A DNA stretch of 64,000 bases from Gnetum montanum. Its lineage: Eukaryota > Streptophyta > Gnetopsida > Gnetales > Gnetaceae. Location of the stretch: assembly GCA_015680685.1 (NCBI GenBank), contig MNCI01014915.1, positions 253,889 through 317,888 of the forward strand, written 5' to 3'. A model generated the notes under the pieces. It was not told the origin of the DNA, did not search any database, and saw only the letters and a program-made list of their open reading frames with translations. This document shows positions 1 to 11,259 of this stretch, one piece after another; the first letter of the stretch is position 1, and the number at the start of each line of letters is the position of its first letter. Both the position numbers and the translations under genes were made by a program.

Positions 1-261
1 TCTTCATTATTATCACTGCTTAACATTATTTTCTACATTCCTGCATTTATTAATCATTAGTTATACCTTATGCACTTAACATCTAAAACAATGTTTATGA
101 AAGGTTAATTTACACCAGTTAAGTCCCTATCTGATCGACCAGACCATTCAGGGTACCATGTTTCCATTTTATCTAGCATAGCCCTCGCATGGATCCTGGG
201 TTAAACTGTTCACCCGGCAACCCCTCAGTGTTTCCATCCATCGATGTTTTCGGTTGCTATA
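1..261 (+). mobile_element. 3' end of a D-family LTR (D1)
   Basis: This segment aligns along most of its length with 26130-26402. The shared phrases include the runs around AAGTCC..TCAGATCGACCAGACC, CAGGGT and GTTAAACTGTT..CGGCAACC. Both copies end at GCTAYA. Immediately after this end, at 262, RNase H-coding sequence of element A1 begins, so the LTR appears to be inserted in A1 in the plus orientation. Its 5' part lies before the window, so solo LTR or full element cannot be decided. Confidence 0.65.
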
Positions 262-1823
262 GTGGTGTTTACCTTGAACAAATTTTGACACTATGCTCTA
301 GTATAAGGTGTTTGTACATACTGACCATAGTGCCATTTGGTTCCTGATGAACAAACCAATGGTGAGTCCCCATATCATATGGTGGCTTGTGATCATTTAG
401 GAATTTGACCTTACTATGGTAGATAGGAAGGAAACTGAGAATGTGGTTGCTGACCACTTATCTTGATTATGATGGGATGGCACAGAGGAGAAGGAGCCAC
501 TCTTTGATCAATTTCTAGACAAACTCCTCTTCATTGGAGCAATCGATAAGAAGGTGCCCATAGGATCAACCTAGTTCAATGACATCCTTACCTATCTCTC
601 AACATAAGAATTACCAAAAGAGTGGGATCATCGAAAGAACTAGCAGTTTCTTCACAAGGCCAAGTAGTTCATGGAAATCAGCAAACACCTTTATAAGGTG
701 TGTATGGATGGCTTAGTTCGATGGTGCATCCCTAATGTGGATACATTGTGTGTCCTCCACGATGCTCATGAGGGCCCTTGTGGGGGCCACTATGCTGGAC
801 GATGCACGACCATTAAGATCCTACTTGTGGGATATTACTGGCCCACACTCTTCAAAGATGCACAATGGTTTCCCTACTCCTATGAACGATGTCAGAGAGA
901 TGGTGGGATGACCACACAAATGGAGGGACCCCAATAGTGGATTTAGCCACTAGAACCCTTTGATATTTGGGGCATTGACTTCATGGGTTCCATCACACCC
1001 ATGTCCAACAGGAAGATGTACATCATCGTTGCTATAGACTACTATACTAAGTGGACAGAGGTAGTAGTCGTCACCAACTATTCCTCAAACACATTCACAC
1101 GATTTGTCCAATAATAAATTGTGAATAGGTTTGGGGTGCCACGTGCACTCATTTCAAACAACAGAACTTATTTCACAGGCACTACTTTTCATAAACTTAT
1201 GCAACACTTGGGGGGTCAAACATAAATTTACAACACCTTATCACCCCCAAGCCAACGGGCAAGCCGAACTCACAAATAGGGAGATTACAAGGATCCTAAC
1301 TAAGACCATTAGGAAATATATGAGGGATTGGAGCACAAAACTTAACAATGCCCTCTAGGCTTATCGCTTCACATGGAAACTTCCTATAGGCTATTCTCCT
1401 TACAAGTTAGTGTACAAGAAACTACCAAAACTTCCAATTTAGGCAAAATTTCAAACACTATCTACCACCAGTGACTTAGGTCTTGACTTATCACTAGCAC
1501 AATGAGAACGACTCATCAACTTGAATGTGTTAAATGAGAATCAACTAGTAGCCCTATCATCAAATGAAATCCACAAGGCCTATAATAAAAAACATCATGA
1601 TCTTAGGATTCAAACGGTAACATTTCGACATGGAGATAAGGTACTCTACTGGAATCCCACACATGTACCACATTGTACTAAGTTTCAAACACTATGGGAG
1701 GGACCTTATATTATTTCCAAAACCTTTCCGTCTGAGGACTTGCTTATACACAAACCTAAGGATCACACAAAAACACAGTTAGTTAATACGCAATAATTAA
1801 AACCCTTCCACGAACTCCAATGA
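262..1823 (+). pseudogene. A1 pol 3' part: RNase H C-terminus and integrase, decayed
   Basis: Encodes the end of RNase H (KVFVHTDHSAIWFLMNKPM region, about 300-360) and an integrase with zinc-binding N-terminus, catalytic core and C-terminal domain. In the N-terminal domain the His pair is visible in HDAHEGPCGGHY. The CxxC pair has lost its first Cys (YERC). The core shows WGIDFMG with the first Asp, ALISNN where the second catalytic Asp is expected (now Asn), and YHPQANGQAELTNRE with the Glu. A C-terminal GDKVLYW..LWEGPYII segment ends in LKPFHELQ and a TGA at 1821-1823. There are at least six internal stops, several at expected Gln or Trp codons, so it cannot make a functional integrase. 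Confidence 0.88.
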
Positions 1824-3977
1824 ACCAGTGCCACTACCCTCTCATCACACAACCAACCTCATTCCATTTTTTAGATCTCCTCCTCTCAACTTATTCTTTG
1901 GGGAGATCACCTTCCATGCTAATCAACTCTACTGACTCCTCAATTGTTTTTGCAAGTTTTTGTTTTACACCTTTTTTGTTCTACAACATCGTTCATACGT
2001 TTGTCATTCTTGCTTAACTTTTGCTTTCTTTCTTTACTTATTTATTGATTTTTTTATTTTTCTATATATATGTATGTATGTGCTTATCTTCCAGTTGTTT
2101 TATACTTTTTATTAATAATTCATCTTATCATCATAGGATGTATTGGTGTGGTTATTTCTCTTTGTGATGGGTTGCATGATATGATCCACCTATTATATCT
2201 AGCTCCCACCTTTGCATTGTTGTTCTAGGTAGTCATGTTGAACTCTCATTTCATGCAATAGGCAATGAGTCCACATCATCCACCCATCCACCCACTCCAT
2301 GGTTTTCCTTCTTTTGAAAACATGCAATCCCTTTCAATTAAAAACAACTTTAATTAATTCATGACTTACGTAGTTTCCAGACTTGAGAAGGATCCAACGA
2401 TTTGAACAAGGTGCAACTTCAAGGGGAATGCAATATTCTTCATACTTTTCAATTCCCTTACATGCAAGCATGTGTCCTCATGGACTTCTTACCACTCCAT
2501 ATTCTCTCCTAACTAGAAGTTACATGGCAATTTATCCATGCATGATGTGGTCCTCATTCAAGAAAAAAAAAAGAGGATTCAAAGCACACCCCTTGGCCAA
2601 ATGACTGCAAAAATGTGTGGGTCTTTACATGGTGTGGTTCCCAAAAAAATGCATGGGAATTCAAAGCACACCCCTTAGACCACCTCTAATAGGCTACAAG
2701 CACTAGTTATGGGACTTTCTTTGTCCCCTCTAACTCAACCCTCTTTCACTTCCTCTTGCTCACTCATGTTGGAGTGGTGGTTGTTTGTGGGAGCATTCTT
2801 ATGCCCAAGGGGATGGACTAGTCTTCAAATGTTGATGTGATGTCATTGAATATGGTTGGTTTGGGTCTAGACTAAGGATGGATCCTACTTGGTCACTTCA
2901 TTACACACTTCACAAGGGATTTTATGTAACCAACATTAGGAATTCCATCTCGCTCCCTCTTCTCTTCATCATTTGCTTCCCATTATTCACCTCACTGTCA
3001 GTTATATGTATTGAATGTCTAGCATGCTCTGCTAGAACTTCTAATTTTTCAGCTGGTTCTCATGGATTTGGGTATTAACTTGCGGTCACCATTAATTAAC
3101 TACGGGGCCCATGAACTCCTATGTTGACGATATGCAAGGGCTACTAAGGCTACTGCCTACTATGGGGAGGACCCACTTACATATCCTTTAGTTCCATTTG
3201 TTAATCTCCTATCCCCTTGATATGGTTGGTCGATCATTTCTTTGCCAACCATCGCATGGTCCCTCATCTGCAAAGTTCTATTCTATGATATTTTGCTTAT
3301 TTCGACTCTTCTTCTAGTTACAATCTTCCTTCCTCTTTCACTCATACTATTCTCTGGTCTTTGCGACCTCAAATTACCCACATGTTGTGCTCCAATTCAC
3401 AGCTTTGGACTTTTTCTTTAACTGTCAATGCAAGGCAACATTCAAAGCACAATTGTGTCAACTAGGCCCTATATACGCATCCCCCTGTGTTTACACAGCC
3501 TGTTTTACATGGCCCTGCTGATGCATGGCAAAAATCCTATATTTACCCACATTGTGCCTTTGAACTTTGTCCATTTGTACACATAGCTAGGGGAGTTTTT
3601 CCATTTTTCTGCACCACATCTGCTTTCCACACACCTACTTTTCCTACCACGTGTCCTAATCTACCCATCCTTTCCCTCTTTCACAACCGAAGGTATGCTC
3701 TTCATCATCGGGGGGGGGGCATGGGGGGGAGGTCTATAATTATTATTATTATTATCAAACATTTAACACCTTTTAGGGAATAGATAAGAAAAAACAAACA
3801 TAACACTATAAATTGCAACACATGTCTTATTATTTTTTCTAACCCCTCAACTATACTCTAGGGAACCTAATAGGATGCACATGCCATTGTCATAACTTGG
3901 TCAAAATGAGAAGTTGTATGATTATCATTTTAAGCAACTTATACACATTTTAATTCATGGTTATGCTATGATTGCAG
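1824..3977 (+). repeat. A1 spacer between pol and third ORF
   Basis: About 2.15 kb without a convincing reading frame. It is conserved in position and sequence in C (minus strand, about 8561-9897), B (23230-24814), F (41545-42668) and A2 (55801-57510). Landmark blocks are GCAATGAGTCCAC..CATCCA near 2262, TGGTGTGGTTC near 2630, GGCTACAAGCACTAGTTATGG near 2691, and GGGGAGGACCCACTT near 3160. A poly-G run at 3711-3731 and an ATT microsatellite near 3738-3756 are additions in this copy. Short ORFs here have no recognisable similarity. Confidence 0.75.
1894..1910 (+). promoter_or_regulatory. Candidate internal polypurine tract of A1
   Basis: A TTTGGGGAGAT motif lies about 75 bp after the pol stop. 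The same place holds GTGGGGGAGATGG in A2 (55868-55880) and CATGGGGAAGATGG in B (23258-23270). In B the preceding bases (TTTTCATTCAGT) are the same as those before its true 3' tract at 25171-25184. Secondary plus-strand priming is an inference. Confidence 0.45.
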
Positions 3978-3978
3978 A
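3971..3978 (+). promoter_or_regulatory. Candidate 3' splice site before the A1 third ORF
   Basis: The sequence ATTGCAG is followed directly by the ATG of the third ORF (ATG at 3978). A TTAAT branch-like word lies about 26 nt upstream. The same AG-ATG arrangement occurs in F (42661-42669) and B (24811-24815), and AG without the ATG in A2 (57510). The four-copy conservation is seen; use as an acceptor is inferred. Confidence 0.55.
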
Positions 3979-6832
3979 TGGCACCCAAACCAAGGCATCC
4001 AAGGGAAGAAGGACCATCCCAACCAAGGGACAAGCAACCTAGAATGGGACAAGGATGAGGCACGCAACCTCTAGAGCATGTAGAGGGCTCACACATAACT
4101 TGCCCCCTCTACGAAGAACCTGACATGGAATCTATTCATCAAATTCCTGAAATGGATGTCCCTGGCAAACAATCGCAAAGGGACGAGACTCCCGTGGTAG
4201 TGTCCTGGCATGAGGTCACCCTGACCCAAGCCTGTATTAATGCTATCAAGCCAAGGGAGCTACAAAAAATGATCCTTCAAGAGTTAAACTTTGGATCGTT
4301 TCTAGGGAATGCACTAGAGGAAGTTAAAACCCAATTGCAAAATTCTCCATGTGGCCAATCATCATCTCCAGTGGTGAATGGTACCTAGGAGAAACTTACC
4401 TCTTCTAGAAGAATTAGCAACCCAGGTCCAGAGTAAGAATCAAAGACATTAATGTCTCTTACTCTACTGAAGCAATTACACAAGCTCTAGGGTTGCCAGA
4501 GACCGAAGTTAACATGGCAAAGATCCCCAAACAAGCAAACCTTAAGGTAAGAGGGGAGTGGATTAGGCGGTGCTATGGGGTAGAACGTAAGAAGTATGGC
4601 ACCCTAACCATCACAGAGAAGGTTTATTCAAAAATTGTTTCTTACCACTTGAATCTAATGGTAAGACCCAACAAGATCACTACCTTCTCTGCTTACGCAT
4701 GTGCCACTCTAAGCTAAAAGTTCTCCATCAACCTTCCACAGTTGCTTTTCCTGGAGATTGAGAAGAGATTTGCTAAAAAAAAACATGGAAGGTGAGCTCT
4801 ACCCTTTCCCTACCTAATCAAAAAATTGTGCAAACGGGTAGGGATAGCACAATATGCCAATAACACACTTCGTCACACCTAAATTACCTTGTGATGGGAG
4901 ATGATGAAGGACAAGACTCCAGCCACAACACAACTCAGGGAAGAGTAGCAACCACCTCTACTGCCTACACAAGCAACAAGGTCGGGCTTGTAGACAATCA
5001 CAGAATACATATGTGAGATTTGACAATCGCTCTTAAGCCAACAAGAGCAATCAATAGGAACTGGTGGAGGAGAAGACCCTTCAGTCTATTGGCCTATGAT
5101 GAGCCATCTTGAGCAAGTGGCTCGATTAATGAGTCTGCTAGAGAGAGCAAGGTCAATATTTTTTGTTGCTTGAGCGCAAGTGCCTACTAAAACTGATCCC
5201 AATGTCTGAGAAGTAACGGTCTCCACCCAATAGTTATTTTCTGAAATTTCAGAAAATGCCACTACTTTTTTGGTGCACTTGGAGGATGGAGAGGGGGTGA
5301 CTATCCTAGTAATGCAACACTAGGGATAAGAAGTTGTGGTTGAAGTGGTTGCTGACATAATTACTATGACACTTAATGCATCTATGACACTTGTACTAGA
5401 TGTACATGGACTTGAAGATGTACAAACATCTGTAGGAACTTCACGTAGTAGAATCAATGTAGCCCAACATGAAGAGTTGTTGGACCAACTGGTGGGAACT
5501 AGGCAACTGCTTCTAGATGTCTTTGATCTTTTAGACAACATTACTGCAACCCAGTCGGAGCTACTCTCAGCAAGGGGCAAGTGCCTCATCTTGGAGGGGA
5601 AACTTAAAGTGGCACAAGTGGATCATCAGCGGTTGGCAATGGAAGTTGCCTAATTAAGGGCCCAAGTTACTGATCCAGCTCTCCTCAACCATGAACTCAC
5701 TAGGGATGAAGCTTTTCAATAGCTTCAAACCAAACTTTAGAAGGTTGAGGGTTGGAAAGAGTTGACAATCTTTGACAAGTCCTTAATAGACGCTCATGCT
5801 TACCATCTAAACAAGGACTTGGCAGAGGTTCACCAAGAGAATGTCGGGCTAACCAGAGAAGTTCATCGCCTATGCAATGTTGGTGTTGAGAATCAACACA
5901 TGAAAGACTTCATCCATTAATAGCAGGAGGAGCTGGCTAGGGTAAACACTGATGTGAGGAGATTAGCAACTAAAAATCGTAATTAGTCTATGGAGGAAGT
6001 TCGAGCCTTGTGAAAAAAATCAGCAATTGAAATCGCCACTTGGAAAAATGAGGCCCTTAAGTTTGAACAAGTTAAAAATCACTATAGGAACCAAGTGGGA
6101 TTACAAAAAGAAGTAAATGTAAAAGAGATTCAAGTCATAAAGGCTAAAATAAATCAAGCACTTCAGCAGCTTTGGGAAGAAGGTGAGGTGTGGCAGCCCA
6201 TCTTTGATGGCTTGAACTCTTACAACTAGGCTGACATCCACCTCAAAGAGCTACAAATTGAAAAAATGACATAATACATGTAGTTAGCCAATCTCCGTTA
6301 TGCAAACCTGGGTATGCTAATAGCTAGAAGGCCATGGTTAGATGTGGAGAAACAAGTGGCCACCTCGTATTCTTTATATGAGGGCAAGTTCCAAGCGCAT
6401 AAGGAGACAAAGAAAAAGCTAGAAATAGCTAATGCGAAACTCGAAGTTCTTCACACTCATTTTGAAGGACAATGTGCGATTGTAGAGAACTTGGCCTAAT
6501 GAATGAATGACTACCAATAGCTCTAGACATCGATCCAAGCATTCGATATCAAACGAAAATAATTCGCTGCTTGGTTTGTCAATTTGAAGAAACTCTTTCC
6601 TGCACTTCCATGTCCTTGGGATGTTCCTATTCTAGCACACATTGGTGAAGCTGCCTAGACAATGAATGATCCCAAAAGAAAAGAAGATAAAATGAGGGCA
6701 TTTTTGGAGGCTTTTCAATTACCTCCAGAAGTTGTAGCTACTGCAGGACAACCATCATCAATGCCATAATAGCCACATGCACCAGAAGCTAGTGAAGGCC
6801 CATCAGAACCACCACCACCAGGGACAGTGTGA
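3978..6832 (+). pseudogene. Third ORF of A1: plant-transposon-type domain plus coiled coil
   Basis: A frame of about 950 codons broken by many stops. It opens MAPKPRHPREEGPSQP, a basic, Pro-rich start. Around 4430-4860 is a segment of the type VRIKDINVSYSTEAI..ALGLPE, later EWIRRCYG, then ELYPFPYLIKKLCKRVGI. This resembles the globular 'putative plant transposon protein' domain common in plant gypsy downstream ORFs; the match is from memory of the family pattern. From about 5330 to 6500 the translation is a long Leu/Glu/Lys-rich heptad-like region (for example LLDQLVGTRQLLLDVFDLLDN), then AFDIKRK and a globular tail. A Pro-rich end (PSEPPPPGTV) precedes TGA at 6830-6832. It sits where Athila relatives carry an envelope-like ORF, but I see no signal peptide or transmembrane segment. 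Function unknown. Confidence 0.65.
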
Positions 6833-7040
6833 CCTTCTCTAGCAACTTTAGCATTTTTTGGTAGGGTGTTCAATTTTGTCTCTGAACACCCTAATTCTGT
6901 AATTTATTTTTTCCCATACACTTGGGCACTTGGTATGTTAATAGAGCCAATGTGTATGTAAATGTGTTTTGTCATGTGTACTGTTAATAACTTCATACCT
7001 TCCAAATTATAATAAACTTGAGGATGAGTTTTCACTCAGT

Positions 7041-7050
7041 CGTGGGGGTA
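7041..7050 (+). promoter_or_regulatory. 3' polypurine tract of A1
   Basis: CGTGGGGGTA directly abuts the TGATAAAG start of the 3' LTR and follows TTTTCACTCAGT. The same block precedes the 3' LTRs of B (25171-25184), F (43267-43280) and A2 (57837-57850). Confidence 0.8.
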
Positions 7051-7941
7051 TGATAAAGTGTTCAGTTGATATGTTGACTAGGCCACATTAATGAAGCCTT
7101 GTTGACACAGCCACATTGATGTGACCTTGTCGACGTCTCTGTCCATGCATTAACATGAGCCCATTAACACAGAGTTTGTCTCTTGCTATAAATATGCATG
7201 TACTCGCAACATTTATGGCATCTTTTGGAGTAGTTGTAGCTAGACTCTTACAATTTGTTTCCATAAGAGTTGAATATTTTTCAAGTGCCCATAGTAGGTG
7301 TGAGAAAGGTGTATGGCTCTTTATTTTAATGCCAATGTACCTAAGCCCATTGGTGTGACTGATAATAAAGACGAGCTTTTTGAGCATTCCTTGCAACAAT
7401 TGGATTTAACCACTTAAGCATTTTAATAGTTTAATATTTCAATGCTTTAATAATTTTAGAAGCTTTGATTGTTATTACTTTACTATTCTTTTCCTTTCAT
7501 ATTTATCAGAACCATAGGCACAACCATCTCGAACATATATCAAACACTTGGTAACCCACTGACGCTTAATGTCTAGTAACCCAGTAGTGGTTAGGGTATG
7601 CTCAAGATGTGCATGGAAGATGGGATGGTTGCTTATGCTAGGGAGAGTTAAATGATATAGTAGAACAATTATAATCTACAACTTTCCATTTCCTACAATT
7701 AAAGAATTAGAGTTTAAAAGATAAAAAAGAAAACCAATAAAAATCATTTACCTCAATCTCACTTAACCATCGCTTTAGAATATCACAAGTGAGGTTGGGA
7801 AGATAATGACTATTCTGGCTAAGGTTTTACTAGCTAGAGTTCAGTGTATGCAAGTGCTTACAATCTGTGGAATTCGATTGAGTCATGCATGAACACCCAT
7901 GATTCATATGGTTGGGTGTAGGGGTACCTTGTCACTCATCA
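7051..7941 (+). mobile_element. 3' LTR of A1
   Basis: An 891-bp LTR starting TGATAAAGTG and ending CACTCATCA. A TATA box (GCTATAAATATG) lies near 7186, with R/U5 sequence shared with the A2 and C LTRs. U3 is short and carries repeated words on the theme GTTGACA / CCACATTRATG. The last 30 bp (GTGTAGGGGTACCTTGTCACTCATCA region) are nearly invariant in every LTR of this group in the window. Confidence 0.85.
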
Positions 7942-8560
7942 CTTAGTTAAACCTTTGTGGGAGTTAGAAAAATGGCAAAAAAATTTAGTCAAAAATGGCA
8001 CATTTGTGGCCCTCAAGACTAAGAGCTTACCTCCAAGAGAAATAGGATTAAAGAATGGAGTGATTTGGATAAATAGTTAGAAAGTTATGGGCTTTAGAAG
8101 GTTCTAGGCTCTAAAAATTTGAAAAACTCCCTTAGTGTTTATGAGAAAATGTGAAAATTTCTAAGGGGGATCACAAATATTTATAGTATTTTTGTCCTAT
8201 GTCGATGGGGCTGCATATATGAGGCCTTGTATATGCATGGGCTCCATCAACAAGGCCTTGTTTATGAGGTCCATAAACAAAGTTTTCAAACTTAAGTATT
8301 TCAAAAAATACAAGGAATTTTTGAATGAATTTGGGGTCTATGGAGTTCTAGAAAAGTCAAGAATATGATGAAATCATTGAAGAGGATCTTTGAAAGCTTA
8401 AAAATTCAAAAATTTGATGGAGAATGTGTGAATTGAAGAAACTTCTTAAAGTAGCACATGGTTGGATGCAGAAGATGGGTGTATAAAAGATTTTGATTGC
8501 AATAATGCTTAAGGATAAGATGATTAATGAACCCATCCAAGAGATATACAAGTGGGTCCT
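7942..8560 (-). repeat. LTR-like segment with TATA box, unidentified family
   Basis: Read on the minus strand, a CTATAAATATT box at about 8174-8184 is preceded by repeated words (AAGGCCTTG, GAGGCCTTGTAT, between 8205 and 8265). This is the same layout as the U3 regions elsewhere in the window. The downstream part does not match the R/U5 of the A/B/C/F group. No coding sequence was found. It may be a truncated LTR of another family; the boundary with C near 8560 is approximate. Confidence 0.35.
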
Positions 8561-9897
8561 TACCATAATAGGCACATGCCCTATTTATCCTTACATAACC
8601 TCAACCTAAGGAGTCTATGGGCACCATAGGTGATTAATGGTTGATGAAAGTTAAGGACCAAAACCCAAAATATTCTACCAAAAATTCAAGTATATCAAAC
8701 AAAGACACCAAACAAGAACATGGACACTAGTAGTGAGGTAAGTAATGGATAGCAAGGATGGATGATGGAGAATGTGGAATGGAATTTTGAATTGCAGTCC
8801 TAAGAAATCCCTTATAGATTTGTGTTTAAATGACCTAAGAAGATTCATCCTTAGTCCAAACCAAAACCAATCACTTTTAGTGACTTCACATCACCACTCC
8901 AAGACTGATCCACCCCCTCAAGGCACGAGAGTGCTCCCATAGAACAACCATCATGCCTTAAATAGAATAAAAAAGAAGCAAGAAGTGAGATAGAGCCTTA
9001 GTTAGAGGGGACCTTCAAGCATAGGTAACATCTCTTTTTAGTCTCATAACTAGTGCTTGTAGCCCATTTATTTGTCTAAGGAGTAAGCTTCGAATTACCA
9101 TCATGTTTTGTTTGTTTATTTTATTTTGTTTTTTTTTTCTCTTTTTTTTCTTTTTGGATGGGAACCACACCATGCAAGGATTATTCAACTTCCTATTATT
9201 GATCAACACAAAATAGTAAGAAGTCTATGAAAACACTCATGCACCCAAGTAGAAGAGTACAAAGATTATTGAGTTTCCTTGAAGTCACACCCTATGCAAA
9301 CCTTTGAATCTTTCTCAATTCTAGAATCTACCAAGGTCATAAATTTATTAAAATTTTATTTAATGAAAGGGACCTAATACTTCCAAAACAAGGAAAACCA
9401 TAGAGTTTGTGGATGGGTAGATGTCATGGATTCATTGCCTATTCCATGAAAAAGAAACCATGTCTTAGTCATCAATACAAAAATTCAAAAATAGAAACCA
9501 AACCTTAGCAAAAAAAATATTAAGCACAAACCACCATTAGCAACAGCTATAGCACCACTATGTCCTGTTGGCACAAAACACATTTATTAACAAAAATTTA
9601 AAAACCACACTAAAATAAAGTAAAATATATGAGAAAGTATAAAATATTCAAGAAAAATTAAAATGTACTAATGATGGTGTAAAAGAAAAATGGTGTAAAA
9701 TAGGGAAAAATTTTAAAAATCAAAAAAGTATAAAACAAACAATTTGAAAAAACAAAAATGTATAAAATAAAAAATAGAAAAATTGAAGAGCCATGTATAT
9801 GATTAGCATGCATGGACATCTTTCCAACAACTGAGTTAGAATTAAGAGATCTAAAAAATTGAGCGTGGTTGTCTATTCATCGTGGTATTTGTTACAC
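8561..9897 (-). repeat. C spacer downstream of pol
   Basis: The reverse complement matches the A1 spacer block by block: GGACCCACTTGTATATC near 8560, the CTACAAGCACTAGTTATGA block near 9050, CATGGTGTGGTTCCCA near 9165, and the GGCAATGAATCCATGACATC block near 9430. No reading frame is convincing. A weak copy of the internal purine motif (GTTGGAAAGATG) is near 9820. AT-rich slippage-type tracts dominate 9600-9780. Confidence 0.7.
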
Positions 9898-11100
9898 TAG
9901 CTTACTCAGGCTCGTGGAAAGGCTTTATTTGTTGGATGTTGACCAACTACTTTTTGTCTAGGATTTTAGGTTTGTATATGATCATGGTCCCAAAATGAAA
10001 GGTTTTATCAATTATATAAGGCCCTCCCACAATGTTTGGAATTTGGTTTTTTGAGAAACATCTATGGGGTTTCAATAGAGAACTTTATCTTCCCATTGAA
10101 ATTTTTCTTTTCATATTCTAAGGTCATGTGGTCGTTTATTGAATGCCTTGTGCACTTCATTCAAGAACAGAACCACTAATCGATTTTTTATCTAGCACAT
10201 TTAGGTTTATCAATCTGTTTTCTTCTACTAGACTTAGGTCAAGGTCTAGGTCACAAGTTGTTGAGAGTGTATGAAGCTCAAATTTAATTGGAAGCATTAG
10301 AAGTTTTCCATACACCAACTCATAGGGAGAATGGCCAATTTAGAGTTTCCATGTTGAGTGGTAGGCCCAAAGGGCATCATTGAGTTTTGTGCTCCAAACT
10401 CTTCTATGTTTGTTAATAATTCTTATTAGAATCTTTATGATTTTCCTGTTAGTAACCTCTACTTGATTATTGGCTTGGGGATGATAAGGTGTTAATTTAT
10501 GTTCAACCTCTAAGCATTGCATAAGCTTGTGAGAAGTAGCATATATAAAATGGAATTCATTGTTAGAAATTAGTGCATGTGGCACCCTAAACCTATTCAC
10601 AACATTTTGTTGTATAAATCAAGTAGTAGTGGATGATGTACAATTGGTGACAACTACCGCTTCTACCCATTTGGTATAGTAATCAATGATAACAACTATA
10701 TATGCCTTTCCATTTGGCATAGGTATGATGGGACCCATGAAGTCGATGCCCCATATGTCAAAGGGCTCTAGTGGTTGAATCCACTATTGAGAACCCTTCA
10801 TTCATGTGGTCATCCCACTAGCTCATTGACAACACTCACAGGATCGAACAAATTAGTGGACATCCTTGAAGATTTTGGGTCAATAATATCTTGCTGCCAT
10901 CAGGATTTTTGTGGCTGTGTCTTCCTACATAGTGGTTCCCACAAGGACCCTCATGAGCATCCTAGAGAATTCATAGTTGATCTATGTTAAGTACACACCA
11001 ATGAACCAGGCCATCAACGCACACCTTATAAATGTATCCATTGATTTCCATGAAGTACTTAGCCCAATGAAGAAATTATTGTTTCTTTATGTAGTCTAGA
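9898..11100 (-). pseudogene. C integrase, decayed
   Basis: The reverse-strand translation shows DAHEGPCGNHYVG near 10970-10940 for the zinc domain. An 86-codon open stretch at 10600-10340 includes RFRVPHALISNN, LTPYHPQANNQVEVTNRKI and WSTKLNDALWAYHSTWKL. The second catalytic Asp is again Asn. The C-terminus ends in a KPFHE-like phrase near 9900. Frameshifts and stops break the rest. Confidence 0.8.
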
Positions 11101-11259
11101 TCTTGTGGCATCTCCTGAGTGAGAAAATAAGTGAGGATGTCATCATACCATTTGGTTCTATGGGCAATTATTTGTTTATTACACCAGCATAGAAGAGTTC
11201 ATCAAGAAATTGCTTAGAAAGTAGGCTCTCCACCTCTTTGCTATCCCATCGTGACCAAG

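Larger units (their letters stand above)
262..7941 (+). mobile_element. Athila/Tat-like Ty3/gypsy element A1 (3' two-thirds)
   Basis: Order on the plus strand: end of RNase H, integrase, spacer, a long third ORF, polypurine tract, and a 0.89-kb 3' LTR. Everything 5' of RNase H lies beyond the D1 insertion and outside the window. The pol phrases (WGIDFMG, YHPQANGQ, GYSPYKLVY) and the TGAT...CTCATCA LTR ends place it with B, C, F and A2. It is the only copy here that keeps the third ORF at full length. The right flank begins CTTAG; the matching left target duplication is not visible. Confidence 0.85.

Noticed and set aside
5320-5589. 89-codon Ser-rich minus-strand ORF
   Set aside because: Antisense to the coiled-coil part of the A1 third ORF.
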